The notes beneath the pieces are model-generated. The model saw nothing but the letters and a program-made list of their open reading frames with translations, had not been told where the DNA came from and did no database searches. Below are positions 15,938 to 24,413 of a stretch of 64,000 bases of DNA, one piece after another. The position numbers were made by a program, and so were the translations under genes. Positions within the stretch are counted from its first letter, which is position 1; every line of letters begins with the position of its first letter. Origin of the DNA: Ktedonobacteraceae bacterium (GTDB lineage: Bacteria; Chloroflexota; Ktedonobacteria; Ktedonobacterales; Ktedonobacteraceae); assembly GCA_035653615.1 (NCBI GenBank), contig DASRBN010000003.1, positions 1-64,000 on the forward strand, read 5' to 3'.

Positions 15938-17035
15938 ATGCCAAAAATCACGCGACACTCGATTAATACTACCAGCCGCCGTTCCTTTTTGCGCAACGGG
16001 CTGGCAGCAGCAGGAGCGGGCGCTCTCGGCACCGGCCTGTTTGCCAATGGCGTAACGGCCCTTGCCAGAGAAAAAAGCAGTGGCATCACCAAAGGTGACG
16101 CGGCTATTCTCCGCTTCCTGGCCGCAGCCGAGCTTATCGAAAGCGACCTGTGGCAGCAGTACAACGAACTTGGCGGCATCCAGGACAGCGAGGTTCCGGG
16201 CGGAAGTGGTAGTCCGGCCTACGTCAAGGCTCTGGAAGTGCTTGATAGTGACATGCCGCAGTACATCCACGACAATACCGATGATGAGTTCAGCCATGCT
16301 GCTTTCATCAACGCCTACCTGGTTTCCAAAGGCGCGGAGCCGGTCAACCTCGACAAGTTCCGCACGCTGCCGAGCAGTCAAGCCACCGGCGCGCAGCAGA
16401 TCGGACGCCTCACCAACCTTATGCAGCTCACTGTAGATACTACCTGGTGGACACGCTATCGCAGCAGCACGGGGAATCCCGATTTCGGCGATACCTTCCC
16501 CCCGGCCGTTCCCGGTTTGTTGAAAGGCCAGTTCCCGGCCATTCCGCGTTCCGACGCCGACCTGCACCCCAAGGACCACCTGCAGGCGATTGCCAACACC
16601 GCTGGATTCCACTTCGCGTTTATCGAACAGGGGGGTACGAGCCTCTATCCCTCGTTGGCCCAGCGGGTCATCAATCCAGAAGTGCTGCGTATCCTGCTCA
16701 GCATCGGGCCAACCGAGACGGCGCACTTCCAGACCTGGCACGACAAGGCCGGTAATGCGAAGCCGCTGACCGATCCTACCAATGGGCTGGTGTTTCCCGA
16801 CCTCAATTCCCCTCCCTTTGGCGGCGAGGAATTCCAGACCAACCTGATTATGCCCGAACCGACCATTTTCCTGAGCCGCAAGTTCCCGCCTGTTTCGATC
16901 ATTCGCCCGACGGCGACGCAGGGAGCGGCAATGGGCGCGGTCAAGGCCTTGACGGATGATGGGCTGTTCATCGGCCAATCACGAGAGTTCTTTAATCTCC
17001 TGCACCAACTGGCACAGGCTGCAGACGCGGCGTAG
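15938..17035 (+). CDS. Tat-exported ferritin-like domain protein
   Basis: The 365-residue protein begins with a twin-arginine signal (SRRSFLRNGLAAAGAGALGT, residues 12-31), so it is folded before export. The mature part has ferritin-like helices: AAILRFLAAAELIESDLWQQ with an acidic pair, DEFSHAAFINAYL with an E/H metal-type motif, and later FHFAFIEQGG and TETAHFQTWHDKAG. These E-x-x-H patterns match the Ferritin_2 type of exported di-metal proteins, whose function is poorly known. The start at 15938 is chosen by the Tat signal; the ribosome site (AGAAAGAAGA) is only fair. It is followed by a 100-nt palindrome that probably ends its transcript. Confidence 0.82.
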   Translation: MPKITRHSINTTSRRSFLRNGLAAAGAGALGTGLFANGVTALAREKSSGITKGDAAILRFLAAAELIESDLWQQYNELGGIQDSEVPGGSGSPAYVKALEVLDSDMPQYIHDNTDDEFSHAAFINAYLVSKGAEPVNLDKFRTLPSSQATGAQQIGRLTNLMQLTVDTTWWTRYRSSTGNPDFGDTFPPAVPGLLKGQFPAIPRSDADLHPKDHLQAIANTAGFHFAFIEQGGTSLYPSLAQRVINPEVLRILLSIGPTETAHFQTWHDKAGNAKPLTDPTNGLVFPDLNSPPFGGEEFQTNLIMPEPTIFLSRKFPPVSIIRPTATQGAAMGAVKALTDDGLFIGQSREFFNLLHQLAQAADAA

Positions 17036-17049
17036 CCCGCGTAGGGTTT

Positions 17050-17151
17050 TGCAGCGCCCCAGGGGCCTGTCATTGACCCAGGGACATGTCATTCTGAGCG
17101 CAGCGAAGAATGACATGCCTCAAGGTCAATGGCAGGCTCCCGGGCGCTGCA
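17050..17151. repeat. Nested 100-nt palindrome, probable terminator
   Basis: Three stems nest inside one another. The outer is TGCAGCGCCC (17050-17059) with GGGCGCTGCA (17142-17151). The middle is GCCTGTCATTGACC with GGTCAATGGCAGGC, one mismatch. The inner is CATGTCATTCT with AGAATGACATG around 17085-17116, which contains a CATTCTGAGCGCAGCGAAG repeat copy (17088-17111). The whole sits 15 bases after the ferritin-like gene and 53 before the stop of the converging PBP gene, so it may end both transcripts. Confidence 0.75.
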
Positions 17152-17203
17152 GGTCAGAAACCTGCACGTGTAAGTCAACCGGGACAGGGACGAGTCGCTG
17201 TCC

Positions 17204-19474
17204 CTACAGAACACCGGGCCATCCCAGGCCCCAATCTGTCCACGGGAGGCCCTTAATATACCAGTCGGTAGTGGTCAGACCTTCGGGATAGGTGACGGTG
17301 CGTTTCACTACACCGGGTGGGACGGCAAAGCCCGTGGGCGTGTGGCCCTGTTCGGCCAGCAGCATGCCCTCGTGCCAGATGGGACCCGCGCCATCAACGC
17401 CGATCACATTGATCATCGGCGAATTATCGTTGTTGCCCGCCCAGACACCCATCACGTAGTCGTTCGTATAGCCGATGGTCCAGTTGTCCGCGAAGTTCTG
17501 CGATGTACCGGTTTTGACAGCCGATGGATAGACGGTGCCAGGGTCGCCCGCGTAACATTGCGACTGCGTGTTGCTATACAGGTACAACATGCTGCATGCT
17601 CCGAATTCGAAGGTGCGCGCCTGGTTGTCACTGAGTACGTTGGTCATCAGGAAGGCGATTTGCGGGCTGATGACGCGGTAGCCATTGGTATCGAACAGGT
17701 AAATCAACTTTCCCTGCGTATCGTAAACCGCGCTGATCGCATGCGGCGGTACGCGCACCCCACCATCGGCAAAAACGCCGTAGGCCGCGGTCATATCCAG
17801 CAGGTGAACGCCCAGTGTTCCCAGCACCATCGTGTAGTTGGGCGTGCCGTTGTAGCTGGTGATGCCCATCTTCAGAGCAGTGTTGAGCGCGTCATCCACG
17901 CCCGTTTTATACAGCACCTTAACGGCCGGCACATTGAACGAGTTTTGCAGCGCGGCGCGAATGGAGAGCAGGCCATGATAGCTCTGATCATAGTTGTGCG
18001 GCGAATATGAGGGCAGGCCACAGCACATAGGCACACTGACCGGCGCGTCCAGCACCGGCATGCCCGGGCTTAGACCCTTTTCGAATGCGGTAGCATAGAC
18101 AAAAGGCTTGAAAGCCGAGCCTGGCTGGCGATATCCCTGCGTAGCCACGTCGAACTGCCCGTACTGTCGATTGTTCGGATCGATATTGCCTAGCAGGACA
18201 TTGATGGCGCCGGTGTGGAAATTGATCAAGACCTCGGCTGCATCGGTAAGATGATGGGCCGCGGACAAGGCCTGCACATTCTCCTGCGCAATCTTGAGGA
18301 TCTTGTTTTGCAGCGGCAGATCAAGCGTTGTCTCTACCACCAGTCCTGACCGCGACAGGTCCGGTAGCTTGATGTGTAAGGTGTTGGCCAGTTCGTTCAG
18401 CGCGTAGTTCACAAAGTGAGGGGCCAGCGAGTTATTCACTATGCCGGGATGCAAGAAATCTGGCCTCTGTGCTTCAACGATGGCCTCGCGCTCCTGCAAC
18501 GAGGTGATATATCCTTGCAGGTACATCTCGTTTAGCACCGCCCTCATACGCGTGAAAGTTGCCACCGGGTGCAAGAAAGGATTGTATAGCGTGGGATTCT
18601 GGGGGATGCCGGCCAGCATAGCCGCCTGCGCAATGTCAAGTTGCGCCGCGCCCGTAGTAGTGGATGTATCTCGCAGGTCAAAGTAGATAAATGCGGCTGC
18701 CTCGGCTCCATAGGCCTGGTTACCGTAATATGTCGTATTGAGATACATATCCATGATCTGCTGCTTGGTGTAGTAGCGGGTAGCCTCCGGGGCCAGGATG
18801 ATCTCCTGGAGCTTGCGCATGATCGTATCCTGGTTGCCGACGACGACGTTTTTGATCAATTGCTGCGTGATGGTGCTACCACCAGCCACAACGCGCCCGT
18901 TTGTCACATCCGAGAGGGCGGCTCGCACGATGCCGGTAATATCATAGCCGGGATTCGTCCAGAAATTCTGGTCTTCGATGGCAATTTCAGCATGCATAAG
19001 ATTTGCCGAAATGTTGTTCAGTGGCTCAGATACCTGCAGGCCCTGGTCCACGGCTTCATAGATCAAGATGTCATGTTCGTCATACATACGCAAGCTATCT
19101 CCAGGCAGCAAATCAACCAGCGTGGCGATTTTTCCCTGGTAGTGTTCGTTGACCGCGTTCGTGAAGGAGTTGTACCCGGCAAAAAAGCCCCCCGCCAGTG
19201 CCGCTACGATGATCATGGCGAAGCTCAGGGGCATGATCGACCAGCGTATGCCAACGCGATCCGTGGCCTGATATTGCTGATTGGTGCGGCGCAGATTCTT
19301 ACGTTTCAAATGCCGGCGCACATACCAGCCGGCGGGATGAATGCGTTGATCCGGGAAATCGTAATGGACCCTGACTTGAGAGGAGGGCACGCGCTCATTT
19401 GGACGATCTACGAGAGGCTTGTTGTTGTTGGGTAGTAATTTAGGCACCGTGTTTGCCGACCTGTGGGTCTGCAT
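17204..19474 (-). CDS. Class A penicillin-binding protein (PBP1a type)
   Basis: The 756-residue bifunctional cell-wall enzyme polymerises glycan strands and crosslinks peptides outside the membrane. It has a basic cytoplasmic tail of about 75 residues, one membrane helix (about 80-100), then the GT51 glycosyltransferase domain with IAIEDQNFW (catalytic Glu167) and VAGGSTITQQLIKN. The transpeptidase domain has PGSAFKPF (nucleophile Ser453), an SxN motif in LQNSFNVPA, and KTGTSQNF near the C-terminus. All expected catalytic motifs are present. AAAGGAGG lies six bases before the start. Length and order are normal for the family. Confidence 0.93.
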   Translation of the reverse strand: MQTHRSANTVPKLLPNNNKPLVDRPNERVPSSQVRVHYDFPDQRIHPAGWYVRRHLKRKNLRRTNQQYQATDRVGIRWSIMPLSFAMIIVAALAGGFFAGYNSFTNAVNEHYQGKIATLVDLLPGDSLRMYDEHDILIYEAVDQGLQVSEPLNNISANLMHAEIAIEDQNFWTNPGYDITGIVRAALSDVTNGRVVAGGSTITQQLIKNVVVGNQDTIMRKLQEIILAPEATRYYTKQQIMDMYLNTTYYGNQAYGAEAAAFIYFDLRDTSTTTGAAQLDIAQAAMLAGIPQNPTLYNPFLHPVATFTRMRAVLNEMYLQGYITSLQEREAIVEAQRPDFLHPGIVNNSLAPHFVNYALNELANTLHIKLPDLSRSGLVVETTLDLPLQNKILKIAQENVQALSAAHHLTDAAEVLINFHTGAINVLLGNIDPNNRQYGQFDVATQGYRQPGSAFKPFVYATAFEKGLSPGMPVLDAPVSVPMCCGLPSYSPHNYDQSYHGLLSIRAALQNSFNVPAVKVLYKTGVDDALNTALKMGITSYNGTPNYTMVLGTLGVHLLDMTAAYGVFADGGVRVPPHAISAVYDTQGKLIYLFDTNGYRVISPQIAFLMTNVLSDNQARTFEFGACSMLYLYSNTQSQCYAGDPGTVYPSAVKTGTSQNFADNWTIGYTNDYVMGVWAGNNDNSPMINVIGVDGAGPIWHEGMLLAEQGHTPTGFAVPPGVVKRTVTYPEGLTTTDWYIKGLPWTDWGLGWPGVL

Positions 19475-19928
19475 GGCGACCTCCTTTCGCAGTCGTTACC
19501 AGGCGGGTAGATTCCATCCTGGATGGGAAGAAGAATAAAGATAAAGAGACTAATAGTAGAGAAACGGAGAGTTACCAAAGAACACATGACCAGCATTTGC
19601 TTCTAGTTAAGAACGAATTTCTGGTTGGAAAGCACTAAGCAGAACACTAACAAGCAGGTGGTTCACGAAGACCCCTGTAATATACTACGTTCGTGAGGTG
19701 CCATTCGTCGCACTTAATAAGATGTTCATTTTTGGCATTCTATAGCGATTGAATTTTTAGATATATCAATAATCTAAAACCATTTGAGCCGCCTGGTACC
19801 GGAAGGAGTATTATGATCGAGCAGATTCCGAAAAAATTGATTTGCTTAAGCCTTTTGTATTGTTCACATTGCTTAATCTGATCAGGGGTGCTATAGTAAT
19901 CAAAACGATACAGCGGGTGAAAAAATCT
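19475..19928. other. Divergent intergenic stretch before the receiver gene
   Basis: The DNA is AT-rich, particularly 19530-19570 and 19730-19790, and should hold promoters for both the PBP gene (minus) and the receiver gene (plus). TCACGAA at 19673-19679 pairs with TTCGTGA at 19690-19696. A short ORF with a strong ribosome site lies at 19813-19881 (separate entry). I could not pick clear -35/-10 pairs. Confidence 0.4.
19813..19881 (+). CDS. Possible 22-residue leader ORF before the receiver gene
   Basis: GGAAGGAG stands five bases before an ATG at 19813 that opens a 22-codon frame ending at the TGA 19879-19881. The receiver gene itself, starting 48 bases later in another frame, has only a poor ribosome site. 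The short frame could be a leader peptide or the remains of a longer N-terminus lost by a frameshift. No similarity is known. Confidence 0.3.
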   Translation: MIEQIPKKLICLSLLYCSHCLI

Positions 19929-20294
19929 ATGCAGAGCAAGAAGAAAAAAATTCTGGTTGTCGATGATGAACCAGATATTTTAGAGTTTCTTCAGGTGATT
20001 CTGGAGGAAGAGGGATACAATGTTCTGACCTCACAGAAGGCGGAGTACCTGGAGCAACTGCATAATGGAGGGTTGCCCGATCTCATCCTGCTGGATGTGC
20101 TGCTGTCGGGCAAGGATGGCCGTGAGATCGTCAAATACCTCAAGCAGCAGGAGGAGACGAAGCACATTCCCGTCATTATGTTCTCGGCGCATCCGAGCGC
20201 CGAACAAACGGCAAAGGAAGCGGGGGCCGAGGATTTTCTCGCCAAGCCGTTCGAGATCGATGAATTGTTGGAGAAGGTGGCGAAATTTATTTAA
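19929..20294 (+). CDS. Single-domain response regulator (CheY-like receiver)
   Basis: The 121-residue protein is a bare receiver. Acidic residues lie in KILVVDDEPDILEF, the phosphoacceptor is Asp56 in LPDLILLDVLLSGKDG, a serine/threonine-type switch lies in VIMFSAHP, and the lysine is in EDFLAKPFEIDELLEKV. There is no output domain, so it must work through a partner or as a phosphate relay. No kinase is adjacent. The start at 19929 is the first methionine before the basic stretch QSKKKK; a GTG three codons upstream is possible. Its stop is two bases from the stop of the converging ppk2 gene. Confidence 0.88.
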   Translation: MQSKKKKILVVDDEPDILEFLQVILEEEGYNVLTSQKAEYLEQLHNGGLPDLILLDVLLSGKDGREIVKYLKQQEETKHIPVIMFSAHPSAEQTAKEAGAEDFLAKPFEIDELLEKVAKFI

Positions 20295-20296
20295 TA

Positions 20297-21142
20297 TTAC
20301 TTCTCCTGTTCGTTTGGCACCGCGTGTATTTTCTCTAATTCGGCAAGTTCCTCCTTGCCGCGTTCTTCCAGTTCGGCTTTCCATGCATCTGCGTACTGGC
20401 GCATGGTGTGTACGAGGGTGTGGGCGATGGCCAGGTTGCGAAACCATTTGTGGTTGGAGGGGACGATATACCAGGGGGCCGCGCTGGTGCTGCACCGTGA
20501 TAAGGCATCTTCGTATGCCTGCTGGTAGTCGTTCCAGTACTTGCGTTCGGACCAATCGGAGGCGGAAAGCTTCCAGGCCTTATCCTTATCCTGTTCCCGC
20601 GCCTGCAGTCGCTCTGTCTGCTCATCGAAGCTGATATGCAAAAAGAATTTGAGAATGATAGTCTTGCTATTAGCGAGCAGTTGCTCAAAATGGTTGATTT
20701 CAGCGTAGCGCTGGCTCCATACTTTTTCCGGCACCAGGTTGTGGACGCGCGCTATTAGCACATCTTCATAGTGAGAACGGTTGAAAATGCCGAGCACGCC
20801 CTTGCCTGGCGTAACCTTGTGAACGCGCCACAAGAAATCATGCGCCAGTTCCTCCGGTGTCGGCTCCTTAAATGAATGCACATAGCAGCCCTGCGGATTT
20901 ACATGCGAGAACACATGACGAATGGTGCCGTCCTTGCCGCTGGTATCCATTCCCTGCAAGACGATCAGCAGACTATTTTGCTGCGCCGCCGCCAGCAATT
21001 CTTGTAGCTCGCTCAGTTCTTTACTCAAATCGGCCAGTTCATCCTCAGCGTCATGGTGACTGGCATGCTTGTCCGTATAATCCGGGTCGTAATCCTGGAG
21101 ATGTACCTTACTGCCCTCTTCAATCTTCCAGACGTATTTCAT
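20297..21142 (-). CDS. ppk2: Polyphosphate kinase 2 family phosphotransferase
   Basis: The 281-residue protein is a single-domain PPK2, a cytoplasmic enzyme that moves phosphate between polyphosphate and nucleotides. Family marks are the Walker A-like LLIVLQGMDTSGKDGTIRHV, the CYVHSFKEPTPEELAHDFLW segment, GVLGIFNRSHYEDVL, and the lid-region KLSASDWSERKYWNDYQQAY. The C-terminus has PWYIVPSNHKWFRNLAIAHT. The length fits class I or III single-domain enzymes; nucleotide preference is not readable. The start at 21142 has AGGAGG seven bases upstream, which is better than the ATG 33 bases further out. Confidence 0.92.
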   Translation of the reverse strand: MKYVWKIEEGSKVHLQDYDPDYTDKHASHHDAEDELADLSKELSELQELLAAAQQNSLLIVLQGMDTSGKDGTIRHVFSHVNPQGCYVHSFKEPTPEELAHDFLWRVHKVTPGKGVLGIFNRSHYEDVLIARVHNLVPEKVWSQRYAEINHFEQLLANSKTIILKFFLHISFDEQTERLQAREQDKDKAWKLSASDWSERKYWNDYQQAYEDALSRCSTSAAPWYIVPSNHKWFRNLAIAHTLVHTMRQYADAWKAELEERGKEELAELEKIHAVPNEQEK

Positions 21143-21377
21143 GTGCGTGCTCCTCCTGATGGGCGCGTTCAACAAACTATTCCTTAGAGATAACTATAGC
21201 ACAAATCGCTTAAAGCAAGCTGAGAACGTGAGATTTTATCCTTGACACCCGTGCCAGGCGCTGGCTATACTTAAGACCGGACCTCTAAATTTCCCGGTAT
21301 GCCAATGGTCGTATCCCTTGTGATGGAGCCAGGGGGGCTCCAGTTCAGTCGTATGCATCGGATAAGGAGATCAGATC

Positions 21378-22367
21378 ATGCACATCAACTACCCGCGCGG
21401 CATCGTCCTCAAGCTACTCGCACCCATTGTCACACTGCTCTTCCTGCTGGTACTGACAGTCTCGCCTGCCCTGGCAAAGGCCGGCAACATCAAGGAATTT
21501 ACGGTTCCCACTCCTCAAAGCTCGCCCGAAGGCGTTGTGCCCGGCCCTGATGGCAACCTGTGGTTCACTGAGAACAACGGCAACAACATCGGACGCCTCA
21601 CGCCCTCCGGCAAATTCACCGAATTTCCCATCCCTACAAAGAACAGCATTCCTATTGGCATCACCCTCGGTCCCGACGGCAATTTGTGGTTCGATGAGTT
21701 CAAGGGGAACAAGATCGGACGCATCACCCCTTCCGGCCAGATAACAGAGTTTCGCATCCCGACTCCTGATAGCCGGCCCGACTTCATCATCACCGGTCCC
21801 GACGGCAACCTGTGGTTTGACGAATTCAAAGGCAACAAAATTGGCCGCATCACTACTTCTGGTCAGATCACAGAATATCCCATTCCCAGCCCAAAGAGCT
21901 TCCCCGGCTACCTCGTGCTCGGCTTCGACGGCAATCTCTGGTTCACGGAACAGACTACTGTGAAGATTGCGTACATCACTCCTAAAGGTAAGTTCAAAGA
22001 GTTTCCGGTTCCCACGCCCAAAAGCGATCCATTCGGACTCGCCCAGGGTCCCGACGGCAATCTCTGGTTCACCGAAGCCAATAAAGACAGGATTGGGCGT
22101 ATCACTCCCTCTGGCCAGATCGCGGAATTTGCCATTCCCACGCCCAGCAGCGTGCCATTCGCCATCACCGCCGGACTGGATGGTAATATGTGGTTCACCG
22201 AACTGGATGGGAACAACATTGGTCGCATCACTCTCTCCGGCCAGATCACGGAATACCCCATCCCCACCGCCAGCAGCGCTCCAACCGGCATCACGCCCTA
22301 CGTAGGCGGAAATATCTGGTTTGCCGAATCTGGTGGCAACAAGATTGGGCGTATTACCACACATTGA
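21378..22367 (+). CDS. Secreted Vgb-type seven-bladed propeller
   Basis: The 329-residue protein has a signal peptide (hydrophobic run LKLLAPIVTLLFLLVLTV, cleavage after ALA near residue 34) and seven repeats of about 42 residues built on GPDGNLWFTE, NKIGRITPSG and QITEFPIPTP. This is the pattern of virginiamycin B lyase (Vgb) and its relatives. However, the mature protein has no histidine except the last residue, while Vgb needs catalytic histidines and glutamates. A streptogramin lyase role is therefore unlikely, and it is better called a secreted propeller of unknown role. AAGGAG lies nine bases before the start. A strong terminator follows at 22414-22461. Confidence 0.85.
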   Translation: MHINYPRGIVLKLLAPIVTLLFLLVLTVSPALAKAGNIKEFTVPTPQSSPEGVVPGPDGNLWFTENNGNNIGRLTPSGKFTEFPIPTKNSIPIGITLGPDGNLWFDEFKGNKIGRITPSGQITEFRIPTPDSRPDFIITGPDGNLWFDEFKGNKIGRITTSGQITEYPIPSPKSFPGYLVLGFDGNLWFTEQTTVKIAYITPKGKFKEFPVPTPKSDPFGLAQGPDGNLWFTEANKDRIGRITPSGQIAEFAIPTPSSVPFAITAGLDGNMWFTELDGNNIGRITLSGQITEYPIPTASSAPTGITPYVGGNIWFAESGGNKIGRITTH

Positions 22368-22413
22368 TGAGCTTTGACAAGCAAATGGAACAATGCTAGA
22401 GCAAAAGGCGTTG

Positions 22414-22461
22414 TACGGCTCCTGGAGGACGTACCCTTGGGGTCGCCTTCCAGGAGCCGTA
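22414..22461. terminator. Bidirectional hairpin terminator
   Basis: TACGGCTCCTGGA at 22414-22426 pairs perfectly with TCCAGGAGCCGTA at 22449-22461, a 13-bp stem with a 22-nt loop. It lies between the convergent propeller gene (stop 22367) and membrane protein gene (stop 22480). The loop sequence ACGTACCCTTGGGG resembles the loops at 37511-37620. Confidence 0.75.
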
Positions 22462-22479
22462 TTCGCTTGCCTTCTAAAT

Positions 22480-23160
22480 TTATGGCAATCGCCCAGGCGA
22501 TCTCAGTACGAACCAGATGCTCAATCCACAAAATAGTACCAGCACTACCTCAATAGCCATGCCAATAATCAGGGAGTTGTAGTGCGTTTCTCCAATCTGT
22601 CCCTGCATGAAGAGCGCGTGGCTGGCAGGATTAAGGGCCATCGTATGCAAGACCAGAGCTATGGCATTGACCAGCATGACAATAAAGGCCCCCAGGCAGG
22701 CTCCTACGATGGCAGCCGTCCGCTGCCCCAAATAGCGGGTAGAGAGGCCGGCCACCATTCGTCCTGCTACAAGACTGAGAAGGAGAAGGCCCGCAAAAGC
22801 GATGAAGAAGACCAGGAAGGTCGCGGGATAGCGCACCAGCAACCCACCGAAGCCGCCGAAGATGATGAGGAGCGAGATCAGAATAAGCCCGAATACAACA
22901 GAGGGAGTGGAGCGTGTGATAGCGTATCCAACGATAGCGCAGACGGCGACGCAGGCCACAAGCGCCGAGAGATAAACAGCATCGTAGCTGAAGCGTACCA
23001 GCGGCGATGCGCTATAGGCTGCCTGGGTCAAAGGATTGCCATCTTCGAGCAGATAGAGACTGATACTGACCAGTAGTGAGACGATGAATGTGATGATGGT
23101 CGCAGCCACAGCAATCCACAGGCGCGGGCGAACGTTCTGAGTCAGTCCTTGAGAAGCCAT
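22480..23160 (-). CDS. Six-helix membrane protein, function unknown
   Basis: The 226-residue protein consists almost entirely of hydrophobic segments. There are about six membrane helices: IAVAATIITFIVSLLVSISL, VYLSALVACVAVCAIVGYAI, VVFGLILISLLIIFGGFG, FLVFFIAFAGLLLLSLVAG, AAIVGACLGAFIVMLVNAIA and IGMAIEVVLVLFCGLSIWFV. The loops are short and carry no motif that I recognise. AAGGAGG lies eight bases before the start. It is transcribed toward the propeller gene and ends at a shared terminator. Confidence 0.7.
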   Translation of the reverse strand: MASQGLTQNVRPRLWIAVAATIITFIVSLLVSISLYLLEDGNPLTQAAYSASPLVRFSYDAVYLSALVACVAVCAIVGYAITRSTPSVVFGLILISLLIIFGGFGGLLVRYPATFLVFFIAFAGLLLLSLVAGRMVAGLSTRYLGQRTAAIVGACLGAFIVMLVNAIALVLHTMALNPASHALFMQGQIGETHYNSLIIGMAIEVVLVLFCGLSIWFVLRSPGRLP

Positions 23161-23265
23161 GTAGCATTCCTCCTTATGAGCAAGTTCTGTAGCAAGTTTG
23201 CCATAAAATTCTGGCTGCCGCTACTCCTCAGATGCTGTAGTGGTTGCACTCAAGTGCCTGGATAA

Positions 23266-24318
23266 TCAGCTCATAGGATATGCCATAAAAAACCTGTACA
23301 TTGCCAGGCTCGCGCTCGGCCCCAATGGATCGCTGAACAGACCGGCACTGCCGCCCGACCAGGCATGTCCCATACCGTTGATGAGCCAGTATTCCTGAAC
23401 CTTGTTCCCCGCGTTGTCGTTCCAGCGGTATACAGTATAAGAGTGACCACCTGGAACCTGGCCATCTGTAATACTGCTGGGATGGTTGAAGTCGGCGTCA
23501 TAGGTGCCGTGTGAGGCGAGAAAATCTGTTTCCATCCATTGCCGCACCACCTGGGTTCCGTTGATAGGCGCGATGACAGGGTCAGATGTGCCGTGAAAAA
23601 CGATGGTTGGAACGACGCGAGCATAGCTACCCATCGCGGCAAATGCGGCTTTCCCCTGCTGAATCGGGTCTGGCCCTCCCTGGAGAAATGCTCCCCCGCC
23701 GCTCTGTATAGAAGTGATAGCGCCATATTCCATTCCCGAATGGACGCCGATGGCCGCGAAGATATCAGGGTAAGTGGCACTCAGAATAACCGACATTGCG
23801 CCACCGGCAGAGATGCCCGTGACATAGATGCGACGCGGGTCAATCGTCCATTGCGTAACCCGGCCCTCGATCTGCTGCACGATTCCGGCGATAATGGCCG
23901 GTTCTCCGCTACCACGAAACTGGTTCGCCGGATCATACCAGTTCCAGCATAGATCAGCGTTGTAGATGCTCAATTGTTGCGGATAGGCGACAATAAAATT
24001 GTATTCGTCTGCCAGCCGGTTCATCTGAGTGCTGGCCGCGAAATCCTGCACCGTTTGAGTACAGCCGTGCAGCATGACGAGGAGCGGAACCGGCGTACCA
24101 GCCTGGTAGTTCGCGGGCGTGTAGACAAAATATGGGCGGCTACCGGCGGGGCCATTGTAGAGAAATTGCTGCCACTGCGAACTGCTTGCGTGCGCTCCAC
24201 TGTGAACATGCGCCAGAAATGCGGCAGGCACTACAAAAATGGATAGCGAGACGATGAAAAGGCGGATACGGAAAGAAACTCCCTGGCATCCCTGGAATGT
24301 TCGGTTCAGTATACGCAA
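23266..24318 (-). CDS. Secreted PHB-depolymerase-type esterase (LpqC/CE1-like)
   Basis: The 350-residue protein has an N-terminal signal (IRLFIVSLSIFVVPAAFLAH, then an AHA-S cleavage region near residue 45). The esterase domain carries the oxyanion segment VPLLVMLHGCTQTVQDFA, the lipase box GISAGGAMS (nucleophile serine), an aspartate in FHGTSDPVIAP and a histidine in GMGHAWSGG. This is the poly(3-hydroxybutyrate) depolymerase / feruloyl esterase-like group. It acts outside the cell, but the true substrate (polyester, acetyl-xylan or feruloyl ester) is not readable. There is no separate substrate-binding domain. GGAG lies about six bases before the start. Confidence 0.88.
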   Translation of the reverse strand: MRILNRTFQGCQGVSFRIRLFIVSLSIFVVPAAFLAHVHSGAHASSSQWQQFLYNGPAGSRPYFVYTPANYQAGTPVPLLVMLHGCTQTVQDFAASTQMNRLADEYNFIVAYPQQLSIYNADLCWNWYDPANQFRGSGEPAIIAGIVQQIEGRVTQWTIDPRRIYVTGISAGGAMSVILSATYPDIFAAIGVHSGMEYGAITSIQSGGGAFLQGGPDPIQQGKAAFAAMGSYARVVPTIVFHGTSDPVIAPINGTQVVRQWMETDFLASHGTYDADFNHPSSITDGQVPGGHSYTVYRWNDNAGNKVQEYWLINGMGHAWSGGSAGLFSDPLGPSASLAMYRFFMAYPMS

Positions 24319-24413
24319 TTATTATGCTCCGTCTAGTATGATCTAATGCATATTGTAGCATTGCCCATTTTTGCCGGAAAGGACTTGTGTTACGTGCGCA
24401 GGACTTCCCCCAG

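Noticed and set aside
15845-16978. 377-residue open frame on the minus strand
   Set aside because: Antisense to the Tat-exported ferritin-like gene; the opposite frame is open only because of codon bias.
21414-22364. 316-residue open frame on the minus strand
   Set aside because: It mirrors the repeats of the Vgb-type propeller gene, which has a signal peptide and a ribosome site.
21378-22367. Streptogramin B lyase (antibiotic resistance) call
   Set aside because: The repeat pattern fits, but the catalytic histidines are absent, so resistance was not claimed.
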